From: Saprospiraceae bacterium
GTDB taxonomy: Bacteria; Bacteroidota; Bacteroidia; Chitinophagales; Saprospiraceae
Assembly: GCA_013001595.1 (NCBI GenBank)
Contig: JABDMH010000042.1
Location: 62,001 to 126,000, forward strand
Direction of reading: 5' to 3'
Length of the DNA: 64,000 nt
A program made the position numbers and the translations under genes. The first letter of the stretch is position 1. Every line of letters starts with the position of its first letter. Shown piece after piece: positions 8,978 to 17,932 of this stretch. The notes under the pieces are model-generated. The model saw nothing but the letters and a program-made list of their open reading frames with translations, had not been told where the DNA came from and did not search any database.

Positions 8978-9937
8978 ATGATCAGGATTCTTGCCAATGA
9001 TGGTATACATGCCAGTGGAAAAACACAATTGGAAGATGCGGGCTACGAGGTGGTAACCGACAAAATTCCTCAGGAGGAACTCCCTGAGAAATTGCCGGCA
9101 TTTGATGTTGTCATTGTAAGAAGCGCTACCAAAATTCGTAAGGATTTGATCGATGTTTGCCCAAAGCTAAAAGTCATCGCAAGGGGCGGAGTTGGGATGG
9201 ATAATATCGATGTCGACTATGCAAGATCTAAAGGTTTGGCAGTGGTAAATACACCCGCTGCTTCATCCAGATCTGTAGCGGAACTGGCTTTCGGACATAT
9301 GCTTTCGCTTACACGGTTCTTACACCTATCCAACCGTGAAATGCCCTCAAAGGGAGCTTCGGAGTTTAAGACACTGAAAAAAAACTTTGCAGGTGGATCA
9401 GAACTACATGGGAAAACATTGGGCATCCTTGGTTTTGGCAGAATCGGTCAGGAAACAGCCAGAATTGCTTTAGGAATGGGCATGAAAGTGCTGCCTGTAG
9501 ATCTTTATGTAAAGGAAGCTACCATTGATATAAAAATTTTCGAATTGGATCATAGTTCCATTTCGGTAAAGTTGGATACTGTGGATATGGCCCACATGCT
9601 GAAGAACAGCGACTATATTTCTACCCATGTCCCTTTTAGTGGTGACAAAGCCCTAGTCGGGAGTGAGGAAATTGAAATGATGAAAGATGGAGTCATTTTA
9701 GTTAATACTGCCAGAGGTGGCATCATTGGTGAAGATGCTTTGTTGGCTGGGTTAGAAAGCGGTAAAATTCGAGCTGTTGGTTTAGATGTGTTTGATAACG
9801 AACCCACTCCAAACGCCACTTTGTTGAATCATCCAAAAATATCAGTCAGTCCACATATTGGAGCTGCCACTGGAGAGGCACAGGCTAATATCGGAAAGGA
9901 ATTGGCAGACCAAATCATCGATCACTTGGGCAGTTGA
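8978..9937 (+). CDS. D-2-hydroxyacid dehydrogenase (3-phosphoglycerate dehydrogenase-like)
   Basis: A 319-residue NAD-dependent dehydrogenase of the SerA/FDH family. It has the substrate-domain segment GGVGMDNIDVDYA, the Rossmann loop LGILGFGRIGQETA (about residues 147-160), the catalytic Arg in NTARGG, Glu in DVFDNEP and His in PHIGA. There is no C-terminal ACT domain, so if it is 3-phosphoglycerate dehydrogenase it is the short form. No serC or serB is adjacent, so other 2-hydroxyacids are possible. ATG 8978 directly follows AAAGGA; a TTG at 8951 is a less likely start. Confidence 0.85.
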   Translation: MIRILANDGIHASGKTQLEDAGYEVVTDKIPQEELPEKLPAFDVVIVRSATKIRKDLIDVCPKLKVIARGGVGMDNIDVDYARSKGLAVVNTPAASSRSVAELAFGHMLSLTRFLHLSNREMPSKGASEFKTLKKNFAGGSELHGKTLGILGFGRIGQETARIALGMGMKVLPVDLYVKEATIDIKIFELDHSSISVKLDTVDMAHMLKNSDYISTHVPFSGDKALVGSEEIEMMKDGVILVNTARGGIIGEDALLAGLESGKIRAVGLDVFDNEPTPNATLLNHPKISVSPHIGAATGEAQANIGKELADQIIDHLGS

Positions 9938-9963
9938 TAGGCTATCAGGATGGTATGGGGCCG

Positions 9964-10575
9964 TTAACGTGACTTCGCTTCGGTCTCTATAATCTCTATC
10001 AATTCAATTTCAAAGCGCAGATGCTGATTTGGCCCAACCAGCTGGCCAAAGCCTTCACTCCCATATGCTAGGTAAGCTGGAATTAAGAAAACCCCCCGAC
10101 CCCCAACACCAAGCATTGATAGGGCATAGTTCCATCCAGGTATGGCATTGCCTACATAGGATTTGAAAGCAGTTCCGCGCTGCCTACTGGAGTCAAATCG
10201 ACTGCCATCCAGCAAGTATCCCTCATAGTGCGTGGTCACTTTATCCCCCCACTTTGCCAAAGGCGGCTTGCCAACCTCGAAAATGTGATAGAAAATCCCG
10301 GATGAAGAAGGATAGAAATCGAGTGCGCTGTTGATAATGAAATCAATCAGCTGGTTGGTTTCCTGGTCTATGGTATCCTTATTATCTGGTACCATATAAT
10401 CCACAAAGCGATCGATCAAATCTGTTTCAGAAACCCGCGGAATAGTCCATGTGATCTCTTCAAGAGCTGCTTTTCCGGCATTTGGACTCTGCGTGCAGGA
10501 GAATCCCAGCATACTACTAATCAAACAAAGTGAAATAACTCTGAGCGGACTAAATAAGGTTGGATATGAAAGCAT
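9964..10575 (-). CDS. FKBP-type peptidyl-prolyl isomerase lipoprotein
   Basis: A 203-residue predicted lipoprotein that should catalyse proline isomerisation in the periplasm. The signal peptide ends in a lipobox MLGFSC with Cys27 as the acylated residue. The C-terminal FKBP domain (about 105-200) shows VTTHYEGYLLDGSRFDSS, IPGWNYAL and FLIPAYLAYGSEG, including the usual pocket residues. It is the last gene of the purH-coaX-envelope protein run and starts 3 bases after the TPR lipoprotein stop. Its place suggests folding of envelope proteins, perhaps those encoded just upstream. Confidence 0.88.
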   Translation of the reverse strand: MLSYPTLFSPLRVISLCLISSMLGFSCTQSPNAGKAALEEITWTIPRVSETDLIDRFVDYMVPDNKDTIDQETNQLIDFIINSALDFYPSSSGIFYHIFEVGKPPLAKWGDKVTTHYEGYLLDGSRFDSSRQRGTAFKSYVGNAIPGWNYALSMLGVGGRGVFLIPAYLAYGSEGFGQLVGPNQHLRFEIELIEIIETEAKSR

Positions 10576-10578
10576 GCA

Positions 10579-12012
10579 TCACTTCTTGGCTGTCCGGATC
10601 CTCGTGTTTTCTTGGATCCAACATCCAACCCTAAATACATCACCTTCATTAAGGTTGCGTTGAAAAACATCTTCTTTGTCCGGCATATATTGGGCATAGG
10701 TGTTGATCCATTTATTAGCCTCTGCACTTGCGGTTGGATCTATGCGCTTAGCATGATTCCATTTATCTATGGCCGGCCAGACCACGATCTGACTATCCCA
10801 TCCCCTACCCGGTCCACACAGTGGTCCACTGGAGGCATAAAGTCTTCCAATTAGTAGATACGGTTCGCCCCAGTCAGGCCGTTGCTCTGCAGCTTGAAGT
10901 GCATATTTGCGAGCAAGTGGAAATTTCTTCAAATGAGCGTAGTAAATTTTCGAAATCAACAAAAGATAGGTAGCTTTTTTTTCCAGATCCTCTGTACCTA
11001 GGCCTGCTTTCTCAAAAAGGTCCACGGCATCCTCGTAGCTGCCTTCTCTCAAAGCTTGATAAGCCAATCTTGATTCAGATGGAGGAACCACTACAACACA
11101 GTGCTTTAAACGTGCGCTGTCAATAGCTACAAGCTTCTCATCGCTGGCTGCGCATCCTCCCCATTTAAGTTTACCGTACACTTCATCTATCACTTCACAA
11201 TTTGTCGAATCAGCCAAAAACAATGGAAAATACTTGTCGGAGTAGTAGGCACAATCATAGAAGCCTCTAACGCCCTCAAGCGCTTCCAAACGTTTTGGTA
11301 TGTAGTCGTTGATGATGCTCCATTGCGCCTGATTTTTTCCACTCTCCAGCCCTTTCTGCAAACGATCCCGGATCATTTTTTCATATTGGCGTGCTTCCTC
11401 CAACGGAATTTCATCATTGAGAAATCGTCTAACCAAAATATCTGTGAAAGGGTTTAGGATGAAGAACTGTGCTTCATCACCATCCGCTTCAATGGAGGTG
11501 ACAAATAGATCGTAAATCTCTTTCTGCGATGCTCTGCCCTTGTACTTGTAGTACAGGTCAAACGCCTTCCTTCCAGCTACATATCCATCGGCGTCATAGC
11601 AGACACTGATCTGATCATAAAACTTGAAGATCTGGTCTATATAGACCTGATGCCTGCTTGTATCTGTTTCTTCTGCCAAAAAGTGCTCGTAAAACTTAAT
11701 GCCATCCGCATAGTGGGTATTTCTGCGACCATCAGCGGCTGGTGCAAGATCGTATGCTACTTTCCAATAAGGGAAGGCCTCATCAAATGCACCTTGTTTG
11801 AGAAAATCTCTGTAGATCACGTGTGCATTGAGCGATTGCTCTTTGTCTCTAGATTGATCAAAGGTACCGCAAGGACCCACGGGTTTGACAGAATCCACCT
11901 TTTCTGCCTTCGAGGTATCCTCGACAAGTTCCTGGGCAACCTTGGGTGTGCAGGCCAGCGCAGTCCATAATATGAAACTGCAAAGGACCAGCATTCTTAC
12001 CGTAGCATTCAT
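10579..12012 (-). CDS. TPR lipoprotein, paralogue of the upstream gene
   Basis: A 477-residue lipoprotein (lipobox near LWTALAC, Cys21) built of helical TPR-like repeats, for example FDEAFPYWKVAYDLAP and SYEDAVDLFEKAGLG. It is clearly homologous to the protein at 12103-13524: both contain PAADG.R..HY.DGIK.Y near residue 90, ARKYALQAAEQRPDWGEPYL-type repeats and the ending GDV..VGCWI.E.T..R. Function is unknown; a scaffold at the outer membrane is possible. ATG 12012 is chosen over a TTG at 12033 because it directly precedes the signal peptide. Confidence 0.8.
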   Translation of the reverse strand: MNATVRMLVLCSFILWTALACTPKVAQELVEDTSKAEKVDSVKPVGPCGTFDQSRDKEQSLNAHVIYRDFLKQGAFDEAFPYWKVAYDLAPAADGRRNTHYADGIKFYEHFLAEETDTSRHQVYIDQIFKFYDQISVCYDADGYVAGRKAFDLYYKYKGRASQKEIYDLFVTSIEADGDEAQFFILNPFTDILVRRFLNDEIPLEEARQYEKMIRDRLQKGLESGKNQAQWSIINDYIPKRLEALEGVRGFYDCAYYSDKYFPLFLADSTNCEVIDEVYGKLKWGGCAASDEKLVAIDSARLKHCVVVVPPSESRLAYQALREGSYEDAVDLFEKAGLGTEDLEKKATYLLLISKIYYAHLKKFPLARKYALQAAEQRPDWGEPYLLIGRLYASSGPLCGPGRGWDSQIVVWPAIDKWNHAKRIDPTASAEANKWINTYAQYMPDKEDVFQRNLNEGDVFRVGCWIQENTRIRTAKK

Positions 12013-12038
12013 GCCTTTTTCTTGCTTTCTCAAATCTT

Positions 12039-12075
12039 AAAAAAAGCCTCGCAAACTGGTGCCTACGAAGCTTTT
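12039..12075 (-). terminator. Possible weak terminator between the two TPR genes
   Basis: On the minus strand AAAAGC-TTCG pairs with CGA-GGCTTTT across a 14-base loop with one mismatch, followed by a run of seven T. It could cut transcription partway between the paralogous TPR genes and lower expression of the second. Confidence 0.4.
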
Positions 12076-12102
12076 ATCAATCCTAATTATTGATTGCAAA
12101 TG

Positions 12103-13524
12103 CTACTGCACCCGCAATTTTGTTTTTTCACCAATCCAACATCCGGTGCTAAGTACATCTCCCTCCTTGTGTCCTCGCATAAACGCATCGTCCTTATTGG
12201 GTCGATTGGCATTATAGATCGAAATCTTTCGATTAGCTTCAGTGGCTACGGATTCATCGATGGCTCGAGCTTTCAGGTATTTGTCTAGAGCAGCCAGAAT
12301 GACAACGCGAGCTCCGAAAGAATCACCGCCACAAGAATTGGCTGCATCTGCATAGATATCCCCAATCAGCAAATAAGGTGCTCCCCAATCTGATCTTAGT
12401 TGTGCGGCTTTTAGGGCTTTACTGCGTGCAGATTGCAATTTCTTCAGTTTCCTGAATTCTATGGATGCAATATTCAAATGGTACTGTGCTTTCTTAAGCT
12501 GATCCTCCTCGTTTTCCAGCGCTTCCTCATACTTGGAGATGGCTCCTTCGAAATCGCCCTCCTTATATAGTCGGCTTGCCACAACGCCTGGGTTTTTAGC
12601 TTCAAACTCAGCCTGCATTTTTGCATTTTCTTCCGAGGCATATTTCTCATAAGTACTTTGCAATTTCGCTAGAAAAGGATCTTCCTTGGGACAGCCTTCC
12701 TGCAATAGTTTGTTGTATACATACTTGACGACATCGGGATCATCCGGCTTCTCATCATGCATAGGTATCAATTTGCCTTTGAAGTAATCACAGTCAAAGA
12801 CTTCACTTTCTATTTCCGAAAATTTTGCCAACATACGAGCCTTCGAAGATTCAAAGTATGCCTTATACTGCTCATTGTTTTCAATGCCATAATCAGCCGC
12901 CTCGACTAGCTCCTCATGTATTTCACGTACTTTTGCGGCATCAATCTGTTCATTTTGAAATTGATACACCAGTATGTTTGCCGTAGGTTCAAATACGATA
13001 TATTCCACATCATTATTCGATAACTCTAGGCACCTTTCGAACATGGCCAAATTTTCGGGATAAGGTGAATTGAATTCGTAAAACATATCAAAGGCCTTTC
13101 TTCCTAATACCTGTCCGGCTTTCTGCTTCTGACAGGTATCATCACAATCTTTCAGTTTGATGGCAGTACTCTCATAGCACTGAACTGCTTGATCGTACAA
13201 AGTCAGAATCTTTGCAATAATCTCTTTACGCATTGCATCATCTGTGATGTTTTTTAATTGCTCTTTATAAATCTTAATGCCATCCATGTAGTGAAAATCC
13301 CTGAGGCCATCAGCCGCAGGAGCAATGTTATAAGCTTTTTGCCATTCCGAAAAAGCAAGCTCAAAGTCTTTCATTTTTAGCGCAGATCGGTAGTTTGTAT
13401 GCGAATTTTCAGCTTCTTCCTTCTGGGGCGAATCATTCCATGTCTCGCATTGAGCTGAAGCAAATTGAATGCTCGCACCCAAGAATAAAATGGGCAATAA
13501 ATAGACTATACTCTTGGAAACCAT
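12103..13524 (-). CDS. Secreted TPR-repeat protein
   Basis: A 473-residue protein with a cleavable signal peptide (to about residue 25, FASAQ) and helical TPR-like repeats, clearest at GDFEGAISKYEEALENEED and ARSKALKAAQLRSDWGAPYL. Several Cys pairs (CDDTCQ, DCDY, GCPKED) fit a periplasmic or surface protein. It shares its whole layout with the next gene downstream, so the pair arose by duplication. It starts 2 bases after the stop of the barrel protein gene; ATG 13524 is preferred to a TTG two codons earlier. Exact role unknown. Confidence 0.8.
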   Translation of the reverse strand: MVSKSIVYLLPILFLGASIQFASAQCETWNDSPQKEEAENSHTNYRSALKMKDFELAFSEWQKAYNIAPAADGLRDFHYMDGIKIYKEQLKNITDDAMRKEIIAKILTLYDQAVQCYESTAIKLKDCDDTCQKQKAGQVLGRKAFDMFYEFNSPYPENLAMFERCLELSNNDVEYIVFEPTANILVYQFQNEQIDAAKVREIHEELVEAADYGIENNEQYKAYFESSKARMLAKFSEIESEVFDCDYFKGKLIPMHDEKPDDPDVVKYVYNKLLQEGCPKEDPFLAKLQSTYEKYASEENAKMQAEFEAKNPGVVASRLYKEGDFEGAISKYEEALENEEDQLKKAQYHLNIASIEFRKLKKLQSARSKALKAAQLRSDWGAPYLLIGDIYADAANSCGGDSFGARVVILAALDKYLKARAIDESVATEANRKISIYNANRPNKDDAFMRGHKEGDVLSTGCWIGEKTKLRVQ

Positions 13525-13526
13525 GA

Positions 13527-14882
13527 TCAATTGAATTTTCTTTTATAGAACCACAAATTATTATTAAGGGTCACTCCTACATTAAAACGTACAAAATTTG
13601 TCTTTACGGGTATATTACCTGCATACCTCCCATATGCAACGCCTAAGTTAATAAATGATAATTGTCTGGAAAGCACAATGGGAAGGCCAAATCCGACATT
13701 TAGGGTAAAATTCTTTATTTGCTCACCCTGAAAAGTTCTTGGATCTGTACCAAAGTTAATTCCTGCACGGTAAGATATACGTCGATAGAAGTAGCGATAT
13801 GAAGATGCATCTGGCACATATTGGGCTCCCAAGGAAACCTGAAAGGCATTATCCAGGTTTGAACCTTCTTCAGATTTGAGGCCATTTTCATATTTAGACC
13901 ATGCCGAAGAGCTAAAATTCGCCCCAAGAATCCATTTTGTACTGTGCTTATATACAGCCCCAAATGAAATTGAACCCGGCATCTTACCCTGATTTTCTTG
14001 CCCTTTACTAAAAGAGAGCGTATCCGTGATTTCATCTGGAAACTCGTCATTTAGTCCCTTGTAGGTAATATCTTTTAAAGTGGAGATGTTGTCAGAAACT
14101 GTGCGGAAATTCCACCTGCTATGTCCAGTGAGACCTAAGGTCAGTGATTGCGCTGTTCTTGCATCTTCCTTACCCTTGCCTGTTGACAAATCGATCTCAT
14201 ACTGTATACCAGCATTCCAAAAGAAGCCCCTGTAGCTTGCGTTGGTCGCTTGATAATTATTAGACGCCAACACAATTTCCTGAAATAGCACGGCTCGCTC
14301 TTCTTCAATGGTGCCAAATAAATATCCCATATTCAGTCCAAAGCGCCATTGTTTATATTGCACACCATTCCCAAAGGAGAACCTGTTTGTTCCGCCATCA
14401 CCTCCATATTCTCTGACGATGTTCCCGATTTGTGGCAGATCTTCTTCAATAGAAGTGAAATACCCAACTCTACTATTGGGGGTCAGTGCAAAACTCATAC
14501 CCCAATTAAAATCTTCGCTCTTTCGATCCAATAATCTATTTACCGGATTGATCAGCGGAAAAGCCAGTGAGAAATAATTGAGATTGCCTGTCCAGAGACT
14601 TTCCTTCTGATCACCATTACTCAATTGACTATTCAACGCATCAAAACCCACTTCAAAGGAAGTTGCTTTCAGCATTGCCAAGGATGCAGGATTCGCAAGA
14701 TTAGTTAGGTACGGGTCTGAAAAAGCTGCGGAAATACCCCCCATAGCGCGTAAGGGAGCAAAATTTTGATCTACTAGGTCTCCGATACCAAATCTAGAAT
14801 AAGGAGAATCAGTTTTCACCTGGGCATAGCTACCAAAGATGACACCCAGTCCCAACAAAGTGAGTACAGTCCTATTCAACAT
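13527..14882 (-). CDS. Outer-membrane beta-barrel protein (FadL-like)
   Basis: A roughly 451-residue barrel protein. The signal peptide is MLNRTVLTLLGLGVIFGSYAQ; just after it comes TDSPYSRFGIGDL, a motif seen in Bacteroidota barrel proteins that resemble FadL/PorV. Many amphipathic strands follow to the end (FVRFNVGVTLNNNLWFYKRKFN). ATG 14882 begins the signal peptide and overlaps the coaX 3' end by 11 bases; an ATG at 14909 in frame is less likely. Substrate unknown; lipid or hydrophobic transport is only a fold-based guess. Confidence 0.78.
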   Translation of the reverse strand: MLNRTVLTLLGLGVIFGSYAQVKTDSPYSRFGIGDLVDQNFAPLRAMGGISAAFSDPYLTNLANPASLAMLKATSFEVGFDALNSQLSNGDQKESLWTGNLNYFSLAFPLINPVNRLLDRKSEDFNWGMSFALTPNSRVGYFTSIEEDLPQIGNIVREYGGDGGTNRFSFGNGVQYKQWRFGLNMGYLFGTIEEERAVLFQEIVLASNNYQATNASYRGFFWNAGIQYEIDLSTGKGKEDARTAQSLTLGLTGHSRWNFRTVSDNISTLKDITYKGLNDEFPDEITDTLSFSKGQENQGKMPGSISFGAVYKHSTKWILGANFSSSAWSKYENGLKSEEGSNLDNAFQVSLGAQYVPDASSYRYFYRRISYRAGINFGTDPRTFQGEQIKNFTLNVGFGLPIVLSRQLSFINLGVAYGRYAGNIPVKTNFVRFNVGVTLNNNLWFYKRKFN

Positions 14883-15609
14883 TGTGTACATTGTAATTGA
14901 GTATTTCATTGAGACCTTGAAGTACTAGGTGAGGGGCGGCAAATATCTTTGTTTTCAACCTTTTAACAAAAAAAGGTGCATCTCCCCCAGTTAAGAGAAT
15001 GTTAAGTTTCTTAAAGATTTTACTATAGTGGTCAATAAATCCACGCATTTCAAGAACTGTACCCATCTGGACACCAACTTGCAGTGCGGAAATTGTGTCG
15101 ACGCCCATGGTTAATAAACGATCTGAGAGGCCAACTTGTGGCAATTGGTCGGTCATTTCATGCATGGCCCGCAGGCGCATAAGCAATCCCGGAGAGATAT
15201 TTCCACCTAGGTAACTATTGGTCGAATCAAGCAGATCGTAGGTGATGCATGTTCCAGCATCAATTATCAAGGATGCTTCTCCTGGATGTAGGCTACTGGC
15301 AGCAGCAACCGAGGCAATTCGATCTTTACCTAATGTACTTGGAGATTCATAGTTATTCTCAAAGGGTAGTCGGCTATCGCTATCCAACAGCATGTAGTTT
15401 TTTCTCACTTTGAAGAGATTGCGCATCTTAATAGTAAGATGCCTGGTACTGGACAAAATGACGTGCGTCGCAGAAAATTTCTCGATCAATTCATCCAAGA
15501 CTACGGCATTCCATCGGGTAACAACACCGTCAGATATCATAACCTTGTCTTGAAATACACCATACTTCACTCGTGAATTCCCTGCGTCAAAGGCAAGCGA
15601 AATCGACAT
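14872..15609 (-). CDS. coaX: Type III pantothenate kinase
   Basis: CoaX phosphorylates pantothenate, the first step of coenzyme A synthesis; panC and panD that supply pantothenate lie at 45.7-47 kb. The 245-residue protein shows the ASKHA motifs FDAGNSRVKYGVF at the N-terminus, LGKDRIASVAAA near residue 86, IIDAGTCITYDLLD near 117 and LLTGGDA near 215. The type III family is the usual form in this phylum. It starts 5 bases after the purH stop and overlaps the next gene, so it belongs to the purH run. Confidence 0.93.
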   Translation of the reverse strand: MSISLAFDAGNSRVKYGVFQDKVMISDGVVTRWNAVVLDELIEKFSATHVILSSTRHLTIKMRNLFKVRKNYMLLDSDSRLPFENNYESPSTLGKDRIASVAAASSLHPGEASLIIDAGTCITYDLLDSTNSYLGGNISPGLLMRLRAMHEMTDQLPQVGLSDRLLTMGVDTISALQVGVQMGTVLEMRGFIDHYSKIFKKLNILLTGGDAPFFVKRLKTKIFAAPHLVLQGLNEILNYNVHNVE

Positions 15610-15614
15610 GACAA

Positions 15615-17138
15615 CTAGTGTTTGAAATGTCGGACACCGGTGAGCACCATCGCCATATCATGCTCATCACAATAGGCAATACTCTCATTATCTTTGATGG
15701 AACCGCCAGGTTGAATAACTGCGCAAATTCCAGCTTGGTCCGCTATCTCCACACAATCGGGAAATGGAAAGAAGGCATCGGATGCCATCACAGCACCATT
15801 TAGGTCAAAATTAAAATGCTGAGCCTTAACGATGGCCTGTTTCAGTGCATCTACGCGAGATGTCTGACCGCACCCCATACTTAAAAGTTGGTTATTCTTG
15901 GCCAGCACAATGGTATTTGACTTGAGATGTTTGGCACAAATGGCAGCGAATAACAAATCATCTACCTGCTGTTCGGATGGTTGCTTTTTAGTCGCAACCT
16001 TTAAATCTTTTGCTTGCTCTGTAGTCAGGTCCATGTCCTGTTGGATAATGCCGTTTAAAAGAGATTTGAACTGCTTATCCTGAACAGCATAGGACTTAAT
16101 CTTCAATAGGATACGTTTCTTCTTCTTAAGTAGATGGGCCTGAGCATCTTCACTAAAAGAAGGAGCAATCAGCACTTCATAGAAAATCTTGTCAATTGCC
16201 TCGGCTGTAGGAAGGTCAATCTCTTGATTGCTGATAAGAATGCCACCAAATGCTGAAATCGGGTCTCCAGCCAGTGCATCTTCCCAAGCTTCAAGAATCG
16301 TCTTTCTGATGGAAACACCGCAGGCATTGGTATGTTTTAAAATGGCAAACGCTGGATCACCATCAGCAAATTCGCGCATCAATGACACGGCTGCGTCTAC
16401 ATCTACGAGGTTGTTGTATGAGAGTTCCTTCCCTCCAAGTTTGTCAAAGATTACGCCTAGCTGACCATGAAAAACACCTTTCTGGTGTGGATTTTCACCA
16501 TAGCGCAAGACCTGACCACCATTGATGCTTTTCTGAAAGTTGAGATCTGCTTCATCGCTGAAAAAATCATGAATTGCTGTATCATAACCAGCAGACACAC
16601 TAAAAGCATGCTTAGCAAATTGCTTGCGATCAGACAAATTACTCTGTCCCATCTTTTCATCCAACAGTTCTTCCAAGTCTGCATACTTGGCTTGTGAAGC
16701 TACGACCAACACATCTTGATAATTCTTAGCAGCAGCTCGAATCAGTGAAATACCTCCGATATCTATTTTCTCAATGATGGCAGATTCATCATCGGTAGAG
16801 GCAACGGTTTTTTCAAAAGGATACAAATCAACAATAACTAAGTCGATTTCCGGTATATCATATTCGGCCAATTGAGCCAAATGATCATCTTCTCTTCTGG
16901 CCAATATTCCACCGAATACTTTCGGATGTAGTGTTTTGACCCTACCACTTAGAATTGAAGGGTATGAAGTGAGGTCTTCAACACGAGCAACCTCTACACC
17001 TTGGTCCTGTATATACTTCTCTGTACCACCAGTGGAGTAGATCGTTACGTTCAAGGCATCCAGTCTTTTAATGATGGCATCTAGTCCTTCTTTGTGAAAT
17101 ACAGAAATGAGCGCCGAGTGAATTTTTTTTGACTTCAT
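15615..17138 (-). CDS. purH: Bifunctional AICAR formyltransferase / IMP cyclohydrolase
   Basis: PurH performs the last two steps of de novo IMP synthesis. The 507-residue protein has the N-terminal cyclohydrolase domain (about 1-190; STGGTEKYI, LSGRVKTLHPKVFGGIL, DLYPFEKT) and the C-terminal transformylase with LKHTNACG near residue 270 and PGGSIKD near 480. Length is normal. A perfect -7 box lies 23 bases before the ATG, and the gene leads an operon with coaX and envelope proteins. Confidence 0.95.
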   Translation of the reverse strand: MKSKKIHSALISVFHKEGLDAIIKRLDALNVTIYSTGGTEKYIQDQGVEVARVEDLTSYPSILSGRVKTLHPKVFGGILARREDDHLAQLAEYDIPEIDLVIVDLYPFEKTVASTDDESAIIEKIDIGGISLIRAAAKNYQDVLVVASQAKYADLEELLDEKMGQSNLSDRKQFAKHAFSVSAGYDTAIHDFFSDEADLNFQKSINGGQVLRYGENPHQKGVFHGQLGVIFDKLGGKELSYNNLVDVDAAVSLMREFADGDPAFAILKHTNACGVSIRKTILEAWEDALAGDPISAFGGILISNQEIDLPTAEAIDKIFYEVLIAPSFSEDAQAHLLKKKKRILLKIKSYAVQDKQFKSLLNGIIQQDMDLTTEQAKDLKVATKKQPSEQQVDDLLFAAICAKHLKSNTIVLAKNNQLLSMGCGQTSRVDALKQAIVKAQHFNFDLNGAVMASDAFFPFPDCVEIADQAGICAVIQPGGSIKDNESIAYCDEHDMAMVLTGVRHFKH

Positions 17139-17161
17139 AAAGCGTTAATTGACTTGCCGTG

Positions 17162-17169
17162 CAAAGGTA
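17162..17169 (-). promoter_or_regulatory. -7 box for purH operon
   Basis: TACCTTTG on the minus strand, 23 bases before the purH ATG, in the 91-base gap after tdk. Confidence 0.65.
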
Positions 17170-17229
17170 CTAATTGCGCTCAAAGAAAGAGACTTACCCA
17201 ACGCTAATCGATGCCTGAGGCGCCATTTG

Positions 17230-17817
17230 CTATCCATTCAAATTTAGAATATTACCCATATCGAAGCACTTCCTACAACGGGGTTCATACACACCTATCT
17301 CACCTAGCAAAACCTGGCTGCGCTCAGCAATCAGACGATAGGAATGTGTGGCAAGGTTTCCGCAGTGCGGACATATTGGATGTACCTTTGTTATGTATTC
17401 TGCAACTGCCAGGAGGTTAGGCATCGGGCCAAAAGGCTTGCCTTCGTAATCCATGTCTAGTCCCGCCACAATCACCCTAACTCCAGTCAATGCCAACGCT
17501 TCACAGGCATGAGGAAGTTCATCGTCAAAAAACTGAGCTTCATCAATGCCTACAACTTGGATATCACTGTCCACATGTTGCAATGCTTCAGAGTGGTCAA
17601 GGGTTATTGATTCTAGTGAATTTCGGTCATGAGAAGTCACATAGGCTTCCTCATATCGTTGATCTGTGACCGGTTTAAACACCATTGTTTTCTGCCCAGC
17701 ATACTGTGCCCGCTTAAGCCTACGGATCAACTCCTCAGTTTTACCAGAAAACATGGCCCCGCAAATTACCTCGATCCACCCACTGCGTTGGCTACCAAAA
17801 TGAGGTTCAAGAAACAT
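17230..17817 (-). CDS. tdk: Thymidine kinase (type II)
   Basis: Thymidine kinase salvages thymidine to dTMP with ATP. The 195-residue protein contains the P-loop GAMFSGKTEELIRRL (about residues 20-34), IDEAQFF (about 92), and zinc-binding Cys pairs CPHCG and CRKC in the C-terminal lasso region, all typical of the tetrameric type II enzymes. Its neighbour upp at 22 kb is another nucleotide-salvage gene but is not linked. A -7 box ends 7 bases before the ATG. Confidence 0.94.
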   Translation of the reverse strand: MFLEPHFGSQRSGWIEVICGAMFSGKTEELIRRLKRAQYAGQKTMVFKPVTDQRYEEAYVTSHDRNSLESITLDHSEALQHVDSDIQVVGIDEAQFFDDELPHACEALALTGVRVIVAGLDMDYEGKPFGPMPNLLAVAEYITKVHPICPHCGNLATHSYRLIAERSQVLLGEIGVYEPRCRKCFDMGNILNLNG

Positions 17818-17824
17818 AATAGAG

Positions 17825-17832
17825 CAAATTTA
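17825..17832 (-). promoter_or_regulatory. -7 box for tdk, very close to ATG
   Basis: TAAATTTG on the minus strand ends 7 bases before the tdk ATG; the transcript should be nearly leaderless. Confidence 0.6.
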
Positions 17833-17932
17833 CCCCCGCATCTAATTTAATATGCGCTTTTATGATATTTCCAGTTCTAAGATACCATAAGGCAATCGAT
17901 TATTTCGTTAACACTTCCAAACGACACAACTT

